Origin: Actinokineospora sp. NBRC 105648 | Lineage (GTDB): Bacteria > Actinomycetota > Actinomycetes > Mycobacteriales > Pseudonocardiaceae | Assembly: GCF_030269645.1 (NCBI RefSeq) | Contig: NZ_BSTR01000032.1 | Span: 26,366-90,365 of the forward strand | Reading direction: 5' to 3' | Length of the DNA: 64,000 nt | Part shown: piece by piece, positions 1 to 8,369 of the stretch | Layout: the number at the start of each line of letters is the position of its first letter | How positions within the stretch are numbered: the stretch's first letter is position 1 | Notes under the pieces: generated by a model | Database searches by the model: none | What the model was told of the DNA's origin: nothing | What the model saw: the letters and a program-made list of their open reading frames with translations, nothing else | Translations under genes and position numbers: made by a program

Positions 1-82
1 CACCGCCGGGCGCGGCCGCGGCCACCGCAGGCGGCACGACCAGCCCAACGGCCACGAGCAGCGCCAACACACGACCTCGCAC
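1..82 (-). CDS. N-terminus of a secreted protein (cut by window edge)
   Basis: A GTG at 80-82 (minus) is preceded by GGGAGGAATT, a good ribosome binding site. It opens a frame of 27 codons running to the window edge: a short basic start (MRGR), a hydrophobic leucine/valine core and an alanine-rich AAAA-P stretch typical of a Sec signal peptide and cleavage site. Nothing of the mature protein is visible, so its function cannot be named. It points away from the PIN-domain operon. Confidence 0.6.
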   Translation of the reverse strand, partial: MRGRVLALLVAVGLVVPPAVAAAAPGG

Positions 83-239
83 AATTCCTCCCGGTTTCAA
101 GCCTGGAAACCAAGGTAGCGGAGCCGCGCCGACTCCCCTCGAAGTTCCCCCGATGATCTACAGTACTTGCCCCATCGAGGTGAAGGCCAACGAGATCGAC
201 GGGCCGGATGACCCGGGATGCAGTACGCGAAACCTGAGA

Positions 240-650
240 TCAGGGCCTGATCAGCGTCAAACCCGGCATACCGTCGAAATGTCGCACGTTGTCCGTCATC
301 AACGGGGAATCATGAAAGATCGCCGTGGCGCAGATCCACAGGTCATTGGTGTGCTGGGCCTGCCCGAGGGAATGCCCGGTCTTGCGCGCACGACTCTTCA
401 AGTCGGCCCAGAGAACCGCGATCTCGGGAGTGTAGGGCGCGATGACATAGCGGCGGATCGCCGCTTCCAGTTCGGCCCGTCGTCTCTGCCCCCAGTTGGC
501 ATAGCTGGCGCCAAAATACGCCTCCGCTACTGAGGTGAACGAGAGCACTGGGGTAACGCCGCGCAGGGCGCTCACATACGCGGGCGCAACCTTCCTGTTC
601 TGCCAAAGACGGGAGAAGACATCCGTGTCGACGACGACGAAACTACTCAT
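240..650 (-). CDS. PIN-domain ribonuclease, VapC-like toxin
   Basis: This 136-residue protein has the PIN-domain layout of VapC-type Mg-dependent RNases. The acidic active-site residues are visible as D8 (VVVDTD), E43 (SVAEAYFG), D103 (HTNDLWI) and D120 (LMTDN). The frame could open at 710, but the ATG at 650 is chosen because it gives the normal PIN N-terminus. It overlaps the stop of the upstream gene by 8 nt (ATGAGTAG), so the two are translationally coupled. PIN toxins usually follow a small DNA-binding antitoxin; here the coupled partner is about 296 residues and has no recognisable AbrB, RHH or Phd fold. Family call is confident; toxicity is inferred. Confidence 0.85.
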   Translation of the reverse strand: MSSFVVVDTDVFSRLWQNRKVAPAYVSALRGVTPVLSFTSVAEAYFGASYANWGQRRRAELEAAIRRYVIAPYTPEIAVLWADLKSRARKTGHSLGQAQHTNDLWICATAIFHDSPLMTDNVRHFDGMPGLTLIRP

Positions 651-1536
651 CAGAGCCGCGGGCGATGCGGATGCCTTCGAGGAAGACGTCGACGTCGTCC
701 GTTTCAACACCGCGCAACTCGCCGATCCAGCGCAACGGAGTCACACCCTGCTCTGCGGCCAGTTCGCGCAACGAGGCCGAACGGGAACTCTCGATGACGG
801 AAAGGCCGGTCAGGTGCAGAAGCCGAACGGAACCGTCGGAGTGCAATTCGGCGGACCCAGTCGCCATGACCAGGTGATCCAAGCTGTTCAGCACGTCATC
901 TCGCAGGTCGATGTCGAAATCACACCAGATGCTGCCCAGGTTCGTGTCGACTCGACATCTCAGTGACAAGGGCTCGAAGTCACCCATGTGCAACCGGCCG
1001 ACAATGGTGGTCTCGGCTTCCAGGTTCGATCTCTGAATGCGCCTGAGGTGCCGCTGGATCTCCCCGTCCAAGGTGAAGTGGACGTCCGCCCCGGTCTTGA
1101 ACTCGATCGCGGTCAGGTTCGATTCACCGATACCGCCGCACAACGTGACCAACCCGTTGAGCACCGATGTGCTGAAATGGCTCTCCACCTCGCCTGACGG
1201 GCGTTCCCCGCTGGCTCGGATCTGCCGGATCCCCTCCACCAGCGTGGTGAACGAGGCGTCGAGGAGCCCGTCGAGCGAGGCCTTCTCCGCCGGGCGCAGG
1301 GCCAGCACCGCGGACCCGTGGGAGAACCCCACGAAGTCCATCCGCACCGACTCGGCGATCTCCACCGGGCGCCTGCCCGATCGCGGGCGGGCCCCAGTGA
1401 TCGACATCGCGATTCGCTCAAGTGTGGCCTGGAGGTTGGACGCGATGCGGGCCAACTCGGTCAGCGAGATGCGGTTGCCCGCGGTGGCCGGGCCCGCCGC
1501 CCGCACGGTCAGGCCGCCATCGAGTGACGTGGCCAT
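643..1536 (-). CDS. Unrecognised protein coupled to a PIN-domain toxin (candidate antitoxin)
   Basis: I do not recognise the family. The start is set at 1536 (ATG GCC) because GGAGG lies 8 nt upstream; an in-frame ATG at 1554 lacks this. The 297-residue product is soluble, with no signal peptide or membrane segment. It has an N-terminal helical part (about 20-60, leucine and arginine rich), a middle section containing FVGFSHGSAVLALRP, and a C-terminal section resembling a mixed beta domain. It ends with an acidic tail (IARGSDE). It sits directly upstream of, and overlaps, the VapC-like gene, the position normally held by an antitoxin. That role is inferred from position only. Confidence 0.7.
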   Translation of the reverse strand: MATSLDGGLTVRAAGPATAGNRISLTELARIASNLQATLERIAMSITGARPRSGRRPVEIAESVRMDFVGFSHGSAVLALRPAEKASLDGLLDASFTTLVEGIRQIRASGERPSGEVESHFSTSVLNGLVTLCGGIGESNLTAIEFKTGADVHFTLDGEIQRHLRRIQRSNLEAETTIVGRLHMGDFEPLSLRCRVDTNLGSIWCDFDIDLRDDVLNSLDHLVMATGSAELHSDGSVRLLHLTGLSVIESSRSASLRELAAEQGVTPLRWIGELRGVETDDVDVFLEGIRIARGSDE

Positions 1537-1762
1537 CTCCCTCACCTCCAGCACGGCGTCGTTCAGGCCATCAGCTTAGAGGCATTGGAGACGTGGCACA
1601 GACATTCGAAAGTCGATCACCCGATGGCGCGCGAACATCGCGAGCCGGACTGCGCGACGTCACACCTGCCAGGAAAGAGTGGGATCGGAAGCGCACCCTG
1701 TCCAGACCAGTGGGTACCGGGCATGATCGTCAGGATACCCAGCCCAGGCCGGAGGACCGCGG

Positions 1763-2533
1763 ATGACGACCACCCTGACCCACATCGGCGGCCCCACGGT
1801 CCTGATCGAGGTGGACGGCTGGCGGCTGCTGACCGACCCCACGTTCGACCCGCCCGGGAAGCGCTACGCGTTCGGTTGGGGGACCTCGTCGGTGAAGGTC
1901 GCGGGGCCCGCGGTCGCGGTGGCGGGGCTGCCCCCGATCGACGCGGTCCTGCTCACCCACGACCACCACGGCGACAACCTGGACACCGCGGGCCGGGCTC
2001 TGCTGGCAGGCGTCCCGGAGGTGGTCACCACCGTCGCGGGCGCCCGCAGGCTGGGCACCGGGCGCGGGCTGGCGCCGTGGGCGACCACCCGGTTGGACAA
2101 GCCCGGGCTGCCGCCGTTGGAGATCACCGCGACCCCGGCGCGGCACGGGCCCCCGCTGAGCCGCCCCATCACCGGCGAGGTGGCCGGCTTCGCCCTGCAC
2201 ACCAGCACCGGCGTGGTGTGGGTGTCCGGCGACACGGTGCTCTACCCGGGCGTGCGCGAGGTGGCGTCCCGGCTGGATGTGGACGTCGCGCTGCTGCACC
2301 TGGGCGGGGTGCGGTTCCCCGTCAGCGGTCCCCTGCGCTACACGATGACCGGCGCGCAGGCCGTGGAGCTGACCGCGCTGCTCAAGCCGCGCGTCGCGGT
2401 GCCCGTGCACTACGAGGGGTGGCAGCACTTCCGGGAGGGCCGCCCGGGCGTCGAGGCGGCCCTGGCGAACGCGACGGCCGACGTGCGCGACCGGTTCCGC
2501 TGGCTCGAACCCGGGGTGCCGACCGCGGTGTAG
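1763..2533 (+). CDS. MBL-fold metal-dependent hydrolase
   Basis: 256 residues of the metallo-beta-lactamase superfamily. The N-terminus (THIGGPTVLIEVDGWRLLTD) is the classic opening of the L-ascorbate-6-P-lactonase/UPF0173-like branch. The metal cluster is at about residues 66-71 (THDHHGD), with further candidate ligands at VSGDTVLY (Asp) and VPVHYEGW (His). No signal peptide, so cytoplasmic. The substrate cannot be told from sequence. The next gene starts 10 nt downstream on the same strand, so the two probably share a transcript. Confidence 0.88.
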   Translation: MTTTLTHIGGPTVLIEVDGWRLLTDPTFDPPGKRYAFGWGTSSVKVAGPAVAVAGLPPIDAVLLTHDHHGDNLDTAGRALLAGVPEVVTTVAGARRLGTGRGLAPWATTRLDKPGLPPLEITATPARHGPPLSRPITGEVAGFALHTSTGVVWVSGDTVLYPGVREVASRLDVDVALLHLGGVRFPVSGPLRYTMTGAQAVELTALLKPRVAVPVHYEGWQHFREGRPGVEAALANATADVRDRFRWLEPGVPTAV

Positions 2534-2543
2534 CTTCGGAGCT

Positions 2544-3047
2544 GTGGATCATCGTTCGACCGCGGACCACTGCGAGCTCTCCCCCGCCGTCCGCGTCGGG
2601 GACTCGGCGATCGAGGGGCTCGGGCTCTTCGCCCGCGCCCCGATCGCGACGGGTGAGGTGGTGGAGCGGCTCGGTGGTCAGGTGATCGATGACGCCGAGC
2701 TGGCCGCGCTCACCCCGCCGTACAGCAGTCTCACCGTGGCCCCCGGGGTGCACCTGCTGATCGACCCGGCGCACCCGGTCCGCTACGGCAACCACTCCTG
2801 CGCGCCGAACCTGTGGCACGCCGACGCCACCACGGTCGTCGCCCGCCGCGACATCGCCGCGGGCGAGGAGCTGACCATCGACTACGCGACGCACACCGGG
2901 GTCGAGTCGTGGTCGATGGTGTGCCGCTGCGCGGCCGCGGGCTGCCGGGGCACGATCACCGGCGCGGACTGGCGGTCGCCGGAGCTGCGCAGGGTCTACG
3001 GCGACCACTGGAGCCCCGTGCTGCTCGACCGCATCCGGGCGCTCTAG
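2544..3047 (+). CDS. SET-domain protein (putative lysine methyltransferase)
   Basis: 167 residues forming a compact SET domain. The N-terminal G-x-G motif is IEGLGLFA. The AdoMet/pseudoknot motif is GNHSCAPN, followed by GEELTIDYAT. A Cys-rich post-SET-like tail (CRCAAAGCRG) probably binds zinc. It starts with GTG 10 nt after the MBL-fold gene. SET domains methylate protein lysines in eukaryotes; small bacterial versions exist and their targets are mostly unknown. All hallmark motifs are present, so it is likely active, but no substrate is suggested by the context. Confidence 0.85.
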   Translation: MDHRSTADHCELSPAVRVGDSAIEGLGLFARAPIATGEVVERLGGQVIDDAELAALTPPYSSLTVAPGVHLLIDPAHPVRYGNHSCAPNLWHADATTVVARRDIAAGEELTIDYATHTGVESWSMVCRCAAAGCRGTITGADWRSPELRRVYGDHWSPVLLDRIRAL

Positions 3048-3084
3048 GCGACAGAGCCCGCAGCGGGGAGCACCGCGACCGGCT

Positions 3085-4116
3085 TCACGGCCAGTGCGGT
3101 TCCGCACCCCGGGTGAGGCGGTGCAGGTCGCCGACGCCGCCGGGGCCCGGGGTCGGCCGGACGATGCCCGCGCGGGCCGCCACCCCGGCCGCCTCGCCGC
3201 GGGACTGGCAGTCGAGCTTGCCCAGCAGGCGCTCGACGTAGGTCTCCACCGTGCGGCGGCTGACGACCAGCCCCTCGGCGATCGCCTGGTTCGACAGGCC
3301 CGCCACGATGCCGGTGGCGACGTCGACCTCGCGGGCGGTCAGGCCCAGCGCGTTCGCGTACGGGGCGCTCGCCAGGATGACCCCCGTGCGGACGCCGTCA
3401 GTCACGCGGAGCAACCGGACCCGGTACCAGCCCTCGCGGCCCGGCCAGAGGAACGCCACCGTGCCCACCGACAGGTCGGCGAAGACCGCGCCGAGGGCCT
3501 GGATGGTGGGGTCGTCGGCGAGCGGGGACGGCGCGCGGTCGGCCAGCGGCAGCGGCGAGCCGCCCGGGACCAGCCTGCTCGCGGTCCACTCGGGACCGAA
3601 CCAGGCCTCGAAGCGCGGCGAGCGCAGCGGGTCGACCCGGCGGGCCAGCGCGGTCTCCAGCTCGTGGACGAAACCCCGGGTGCGCTCGCCGAAGGAGTCG
3701 CGGACCGAGGCGTTGATGTGCAGCATGCCGACCACCCGCTGCGGACCGAGGCGCAGCGCCGCCGAGAGGCCGTCCTCCAGGCCCGCGGGGCGCAGCATCT
3801 CCTGGTAGTGCGGGGAGTCGCGGAAGTTGTGCGGGGCGTCGTCCATCAGCAGCGGGACGTCGGAGTCGAAGAGCTGGCCGCCCCAGCGGGTGCGCGGCAG
3901 CTCGTGCGCGAGGTCCTGGGAGATCGACCGGGTGTAGCCGCGCTCGGCCAGGATCACGAACCGCCGGGCGACCGGGTCCCAGCCGACGACCTGGGCGGCG
4001 CACAGCGTGGGCACGGCCCCGACGATGGCGTCGAAGACCTCGTCCCACTCGACGTCGGCGCTGGTGCCCAGGGCGGCGCCGATCCGCACCGCGGCGGCCA
4101 CCATCGTGGGATCCAT
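3085..4116 (-). CDS. GAF-like/LuxR-type transcriptional regulator
   Basis: 343 residues from an ATG preceded by GAGGGAGGG. The N-terminal two thirds resembles a GAF-type sensory domain (for example GWDPVARRFVILAERGY). The last ~65 residues are a LuxR/NarL helix-turn-helix (LTAREVDVATGIVAGLSNQA, then SRRTVETYVERLLGKL). There is no receiver aspartate, so it probably responds to a ligand rather than a kinase. It lies downstream of the ten-gene catabolic operon in the same orientation, separated by about 150 bp, and is a candidate regulator of it. That link is inferred from position. Confidence 0.85.
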   Translation of the reverse strand: MDPTMVAAAVRIGAALGTSADVEWDEVFDAIVGAVPTLCAAQVVGWDPVARRFVILAERGYTRSISQDLAHELPRTRWGGQLFDSDVPLLMDDAPHNFRDSPHYQEMLRPAGLEDGLSAALRLGPQRVVGMLHINASVRDSFGERTRGFVHELETALARRVDPLRSPRFEAWFGPEWTASRLVPGGSPLPLADRAPSPLADDPTIQALGAVFADLSVGTVAFLWPGREGWYRVRLLRVTDGVRTGVILASAPYANALGLTAREVDVATGIVAGLSNQAIAEGLVVSRRTVETYVERLLGKLDCQSRGEAAGVAARAGIVRPTPGPGGVGDLHRLTRGAEPHWP

Positions 4117-4268
4117 CGCGCCCTCCCTCAGCCCGGCCGCCAGCCTGGAAAACCTACGGCCATTGAGCCGAACGGGGCAACACCGCGGGCCGAGCAGACC
4201 CGGAGCACACGCGCACCGTGCGCTCCGGGTCAACCCCGCGTTCCCCACCGGACAAGGTGGGGTGACGG

Positions 4269-5237
4269 TCAGTGACCAGTCGGATCCACGACGTCGCGGT
4301 CGAGCCACAGGTCGGCGACGGCCGCGCGGATCTCGGCGCCGTGCTTCTCGGCGAGTTCGACCGCGCCCAGGTTGGCCTCCAGCTGGGCCAGTCGGGAGGT
4401 TCCGAACAGGACGGTGCTGACCAGCGGGTCGGCCAGGCAGAAGGCGATGCCCGCCTGGGCCGCGGTGGCGTCGAAGCCCTCGGCGATGGCGGCCAGCTTG
4501 ACCGCCGCGTCGGCGACCTGCTCGCGGATGCCGCCGGGGTCGCGGCCGACCATCCGGTCGGGCACCAGGTTGCCCGCCAGGATGCCGCCCTCGAACACGT
4601 CCGAGGCCTGGATGGTGATGCCGATGTCGTCGGCCAGCCGGCGGAACGGCTCACCGTCGGGGATGGACCGGCGCACCACGCTGTACTTGAGCTGGGCCAT
4701 CGACGGCCCCGGGATGCCCTGGGCCGCGGCCGCGTCGTGCGCGGCCCGGATGTCGTCGACCGACCAGTTGTTCACGCCCCAGCCGCCGAGCTTGCCGGAC
4801 TCGATCAGGTCGCCGAGCCCGCGGGTCAGCGCGGTCATGTCCGGGGTGGTGCCGAACAGGTCGCCGAGCACGGTGTAGTCGGCGTGCTCGACCCCGACCC
4901 TGGCCAGCAGCGGGTCGAGCTGGTCGGCGAACGAGACCTCCGGGAACGCCTGGATCCAGAGCTTGACCGAGAGCAGCCAGTCCGCGCGCGGGATGCCCGC
5001 GACGGCCACGGCCCGGCCGAAGATGATGTCGGTGTAGGACTCCTGGACGGTCTTGCCGTCGATGGTGAAACCGCCGTAGTAGCCGACGTCGAACAGGTTG
5101 ACGCCCGCGTCCACGGCGCGGCGCACCATCTGGACGGCCTCTTGGAACGGCATCCGGTCGTAGATGTGCCACGAGCCCATGGAGAGCACGGACACCTCGG
5201 GACCGTCCGCCCCGATCTTGCGGCGTGGAACCGTCAT
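4269..5237 (-). CDS. Aldo/keto reductase family protein
   Basis: 322 residues with the AKR (alpha/beta)8-barrel order: strand GSWHIY, then the catalytic-type segment NLFDVGYYGG (Asp and Tyr) and SVKLW (Lys). The active-site His of typical AKRs (usually xLHxP) is not seen; the equivalent stretch reads DYTVLGDLFG. The C-terminal cofactor-binding loop (VSTVLFGTSRLAQLEANL) is intact. The ATG overlaps the upstream alpha/beta hydrolase stop by 4 nt (ATGA). It is the last gene of the operon. Probably an NADPH-dependent carbonyl reductase, possibly with altered activity given the missing His. Confidence 0.85.
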   Translation of the reverse strand: MTVPRRKIGADGPEVSVLSMGSWHIYDRMPFQEAVQMVRRAVDAGVNLFDVGYYGGFTIDGKTVQESYTDIIFGRAVAVAGIPRADWLLSVKLWIQAFPEVSFADQLDPLLARVGVEHADYTVLGDLFGTTPDMTALTRGLGDLIESGKLGGWGVNNWSVDDIRAAHDAAAAQGIPGPSMAQLKYSVVRRSIPDGEPFRRLADDIGITIQASDVFEGGILAGNLVPDRMVGRDPGGIREQVADAAVKLAAIAEGFDATAAQAGIAFCLADPLVSTVLFGTSRLAQLEANLGAVELAEKHGAEIRAAVADLWLDRDVVDPTGH

Positions 5238-6205
5238 GACTTCCTCTCGGTGCTGGAGTACGGGGTCAACCCCCGGGTGAAGGCCTTGCGCAGGGTGTCG
5301 ATCGCGCGCTGGTGGGCGATCTCGGCGATGCTGAGCCGGTCGACCAGCAGCGCGAAGAAGCCGTGGACCTGGCCGTGGTAGCGCACCAGCTCGGTGGGCA
5401 CGCCCGCGTCCATCAGCCGGTGGGCGAACTCCTCGCCCTCGTCGCGCAGCGGGTCGTACTCGGCGGTCATCACCAAGGCCGCCGGGAGCCCGGTGAGGTC
5501 GGTGGCCGCCAGCGGGTCGAGGTAGGGGTTGTTCAGGTCCGCGGCGTCGCGCGCGTACTGGGCGAAGAAGAAGTCCATGTTCGCGCGGGTCAGGAAGTGA
5601 CCCACCCCGTAGTCCACATAGGACGGACGGTCGCCCGGCGGGGCGATCACCGGGCAGGCGAGGACCTGCACCAGCGGCAGCCGACCGCCGCGGTCGCGGA
5701 CCATCAGGCACGCCACGGCTGCGAGGTTGGCGCCCGCGCTCTCCCCGGCCACCGCGATCCGGGTGGTGTCCACACCCACCTCGGCGCCGTGCTCGGTGAC
5801 CCAGGTCAGCGCGGCGTGGGCATCCTCGGCCGCGGCCGGGAACGGGTCCTCGGGGGCCAGCCGGTACTCCACCGACACCACGACGGCCTCGGCCTCGGCG
5901 CACAGCGTCCGGCAGGTCTGCTCGTTCTCCGCCAGGGAGCCGATGACCCAGCCACCGCCGTGGAACCACACCACCGCCGGGAAGGGACCGTCGCCGCGCG
6001 GCTCGTACACGCGCACGCGCAAGTCAGCCGCCGGACCGGGGATGGTGCGCTCGTAGACCCGGCCGACCGGAACCGGGTTCTCCGGCATCCGCCAGCTCGC
6101 CGCGAACGCCGCGCGCATCTCGGCCGCGGAGACGCCCTCGGGGATGAGCCCGCCCTGGGCGGCGGTCGCCTCGATGACGGCCTTGGCCTCGGGGTGCAGT
6201 GCCAC
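5234..6205 (-). CDS. Alpha/beta hydrolase, hormone-sensitive-lipase (HSL) family
   Basis: 323 residues. The oxyanion-hole motif HGGGW and the nucleophile elbow GESAG define the HSL (type IV esterase) family. The acid residue is likely in EYDPLRD and the catalytic His in VHGFFAL. No signal peptide. It begins one base before the stop of the dimethylformamidase-like gene (stop at 6206) and overlaps the aldo/keto reductase by 4 nt, so it is part of the same coupled transcript. It should hydrolyse small carboxyl esters or activated amides; the specific substrate is unknown. Confidence 0.9.
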   Translation of the reverse strand: MALHPEAKAVIEATAAQGGLIPEGVSAAEMRAAFAASWRMPENPVPVGRVYERTIPGPAADLRVRVYEPRGDGPFPAVVWFHGGGWVIGSLAENEQTCRTLCAEAEAVVVSVEYRLAPEDPFPAAAEDAHAALTWVTEHGAEVGVDTTRIAVAGESAGANLAAVACLMVRDRGGRLPLVQVLACPVIAPPGDRPSYVDYGVGHFLTRANMDFFFAQYARDAADLNNPYLDPLAATDLTGLPAALVMTAEYDPLRDEGEEFAHRLMDAGVPTELVRYHGQVHGFFALLVDRLSIAEIAHQRAIDTLRKAFTRGLTPYSSTERKS

Positions 6206-8362
6206 TCAGAACTCCTTTCCGGTGAAGGACCGTAAGACGGCGGCGGTGAGCTTCGAGACGTCGTTGGCGTCCCCGGCGTGCGAGAGCGCGGCGCACCAGC
6301 CGATCGACCCGGTGGCGAACACGGTGCCGCCGCCGGGGGTGTCCAGCAGGGTCAGGTCGGACCGGCGGTGGTCCACCGGGTCGGCCATCGGGTGCCGGGT
6401 GGTGGGCCCGGTGTCGGCGGACATGTAGGACTCGCCGAGCAGCGCGCGGGCGATGAGCCTGGTGTTCGGCGGACTCCCCTGCAGGAGGTCGAAACCGTCG
6501 GTCTCGAAGGAGGCCGCGCCGCCGAGCAGCGCGCCGAACGCGCCCAAGGGGGCATTCCGGTCCACACCGCGCAGCAACCGGTCGATGACCGGGTCCCCGA
6601 AGCGGGCCAGGACCTCGTACGAGCCGCCGGTCGTCAGACCCGCGGCGGTGGTGCCGATGCCGAAGAGGCGGTGCGGCGACCGGCCGCGCTCGGACCACAG
6701 GCCGCCGGGCTCACCGGTGCTCGCGAGCACCAGCTCGCCCGGTTCGCTCTCCCACATCCGCACGCCCGCGTAACCGCGGCGCAGCTCGGCGACGTGCGGC
6801 TTCTCCGGGTGCACCGCGGTGACCCAGTACGCGCCGTTGCCGCCGAGGTAGGCGAGCTTGCCGCCGCCGTGCAGATGCGCGGTGGCGGCGTCGAGCATCG
6901 ACCCGGTCCAGTACTCGGGGTGGCTGCCGGTGACCACGGTCGAGTAGCCGTCGAGCGCCGCGGCGCCCTCGCGGTCGAGGTCGTGGTCGGTGACCAGGTC
7001 GAACTGGAACCCCTGGCGGCCGAGCCAGCCGACCAGGTGCAGGTCCTCGCTGTACTGGTGCGGGCCGCTCGCGTGCCGGAAAACGTGGTCGTCGCGCACC
7101 CCAAGCAGCGGCCTGCGCAGCGAGGCGGTGGCCGCGCCGCTGCCGTCGCGGTGGCGGTCGTAGAGGCTGTGCAGGCTGTTGCGCCGGGCGAACGGCGCGG
7201 CGACCTCGGCCGGGTCCTCCGGCAGGAACGCCATGTGCACGTGCTCCAGCGCGTACGCCAGGTAGCTCAAGGTGGGCACGAGGAAGGCGATCGGCGCGCG
7301 GGGGGCGTCCTCCGGGGGGCGGACGAACAGCGGCAACCGGTCGACGCCCAGCGGGCTCGCAAGCTCGACGGCGTAGCAGCCGCCGGGCAGGTCCGCGGGC
7401 AGCTCGACGGTGAGCACCGGGTCCCAGCCCGCGTCCTCGAGGTCGTCGGAGTGGAAGTGCACGGCGCCGTAGCCGGTGTCGGCGAAGCGCCAGTCGAGCA
7501 CCTCGCCGGTCCAGTCGTGCGCGGTGACCCCGCGCAGCGGTCCGTTGTGGAGGGTGCCGTGCAGGCCGTCGACCAGGTCGAGCAACCGGTCGCCGCCGAT
7601 GTCCTGGGCCAGGTCCCACTGCGCGCGGGCGCCGCGGTGCCAGGCCCCGGTGGTGTCGGCGGCGAGCTCGGTGACCTGGGCGGCGTCGAGCGCCCGGTCG
7701 AACACGCACGGCGCGCTGAGCTTGCCGTCGTAGTGGTCGGTGACCACCCGGTCGACCGACCGCGCCGCGAACACCAGCGGAGCGTCCGAAGTGGACAGAT
7801 CACCGCGGGCCGGGGAGACGACCACGGTGGCGGGCCGCTCGTCCCCCAGCGGGGCGCCCGGCCGGACCTCCAGCCGGACGCCGCGCTCGGAGTACGAGCC
7901 GGTGAGCAGGTACCAGCGGCGCACCCGCAGCGGCGCCGACGCGGTCACCGTGACCGCGCCCTGCCCGGTGTGCGCGGTGAAGCCGACCCGGCCGTCCGCG
8001 TCGAGCACCAGCTCGGCGACCCCGGCCTGGGTGAGCAGACCCGCGCGGCCCTCCGGCAGCGCGGTCGGCCACACCCAGACCGCGAAGGTCACCGCCCCGT
8101 CGAACACCGGCGGGGTGGGCACCAGGCCGTAGGAGCCCAGGGCCAGCTCCTGGTGCGGCACGGTGACCCGCTCCGGCAGCCCGGCGGCGACCGGCACCCG
8201 CACGGCGGCGGTCCCGTCGTGGTCGATCAGCAGCAGCCGCACCCGCACATCCGGGTCGGTCGAGCTGGCGTGCACGCGCACGCGCTCGCCCGGCCGGACC
8301 GAGAGCCGGTCGGTGTAGCCCACTACGGGCGCGTCGGTGTGGTCGACCGGGCGACGAGTCAC
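6206..8362 (-). CDS. N,N-dimethylformamidase large-subunit homologue
   Basis: 718 residues. The N-terminal half contains a beta-sandwich region with LamG-like character (about 130-260). The C-terminal half matches the catalytic part of the N,N-dimethylformamidase beta subunit, with the iron-ligand motif GSHPEYW (His481 and Glu483); known enzymes use one Tyr, one His and one Glu to hold mononuclear iron. It ends with a glutamine-amidotransferase-like fold region (GGGKLAYLGGNGAYW). No small-subunit gene (~130 residues) lies nearby, unlike classical DMFase. Likely hydrolyses a formamide or other amide bond; the substrate is unknown. Confidence 0.85.
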   Translation of the reverse strand: MTRRPVDHTDAPVVGYTDRLSVRPGERVRVHASSTDPDVRVRLLLIDHDGTAAVRVPVAAGLPERVTVPHQELALGSYGLVPTPPVFDGAVTFAVWVWPTALPEGRAGLLTQAGVAELVLDADGRVGFTAHTGQGAVTVTASAPLRVRRWYLLTGSYSERGVRLEVRPGAPLGDERPATVVVSPARGDLSTSDAPLVFAARSVDRVVTDHYDGKLSAPCVFDRALDAAQVTELAADTTGAWHRGARAQWDLAQDIGGDRLLDLVDGLHGTLHNGPLRGVTAHDWTGEVLDWRFADTGYGAVHFHSDDLEDAGWDPVLTVELPADLPGGCYAVELASPLGVDRLPLFVRPPEDAPRAPIAFLVPTLSYLAYALEHVHMAFLPEDPAEVAAPFARRNSLHSLYDRHRDGSGAATASLRRPLLGVRDDHVFRHASGPHQYSEDLHLVGWLGRQGFQFDLVTDHDLDREGAAALDGYSTVVTGSHPEYWTGSMLDAATAHLHGGGKLAYLGGNGAYWVTAVHPEKPHVAELRRGYAGVRMWESEPGELVLASTGEPGGLWSERGRSPHRLFGIGTTAAGLTTGGSYEVLARFGDPVIDRLLRGVDRNAPLGAFGALLGGAASFETDGFDLLQGSPPNTRLIARALLGESYMSADTGPTTRHPMADPVDHRRSDLTLLDTPGGGTVFATGSIGWCAALSHAGDANDVSKLTAAVLRSFTGKEF

Positions 8363-8369
8363 GCCGTGG

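Noticed and set aside
153..966. Plus-strand open frames over the PIN toxin and its partner
   Set aside because: Antisense shadows; no recognisable domain, and they contradict the coupled minus-strand genes.
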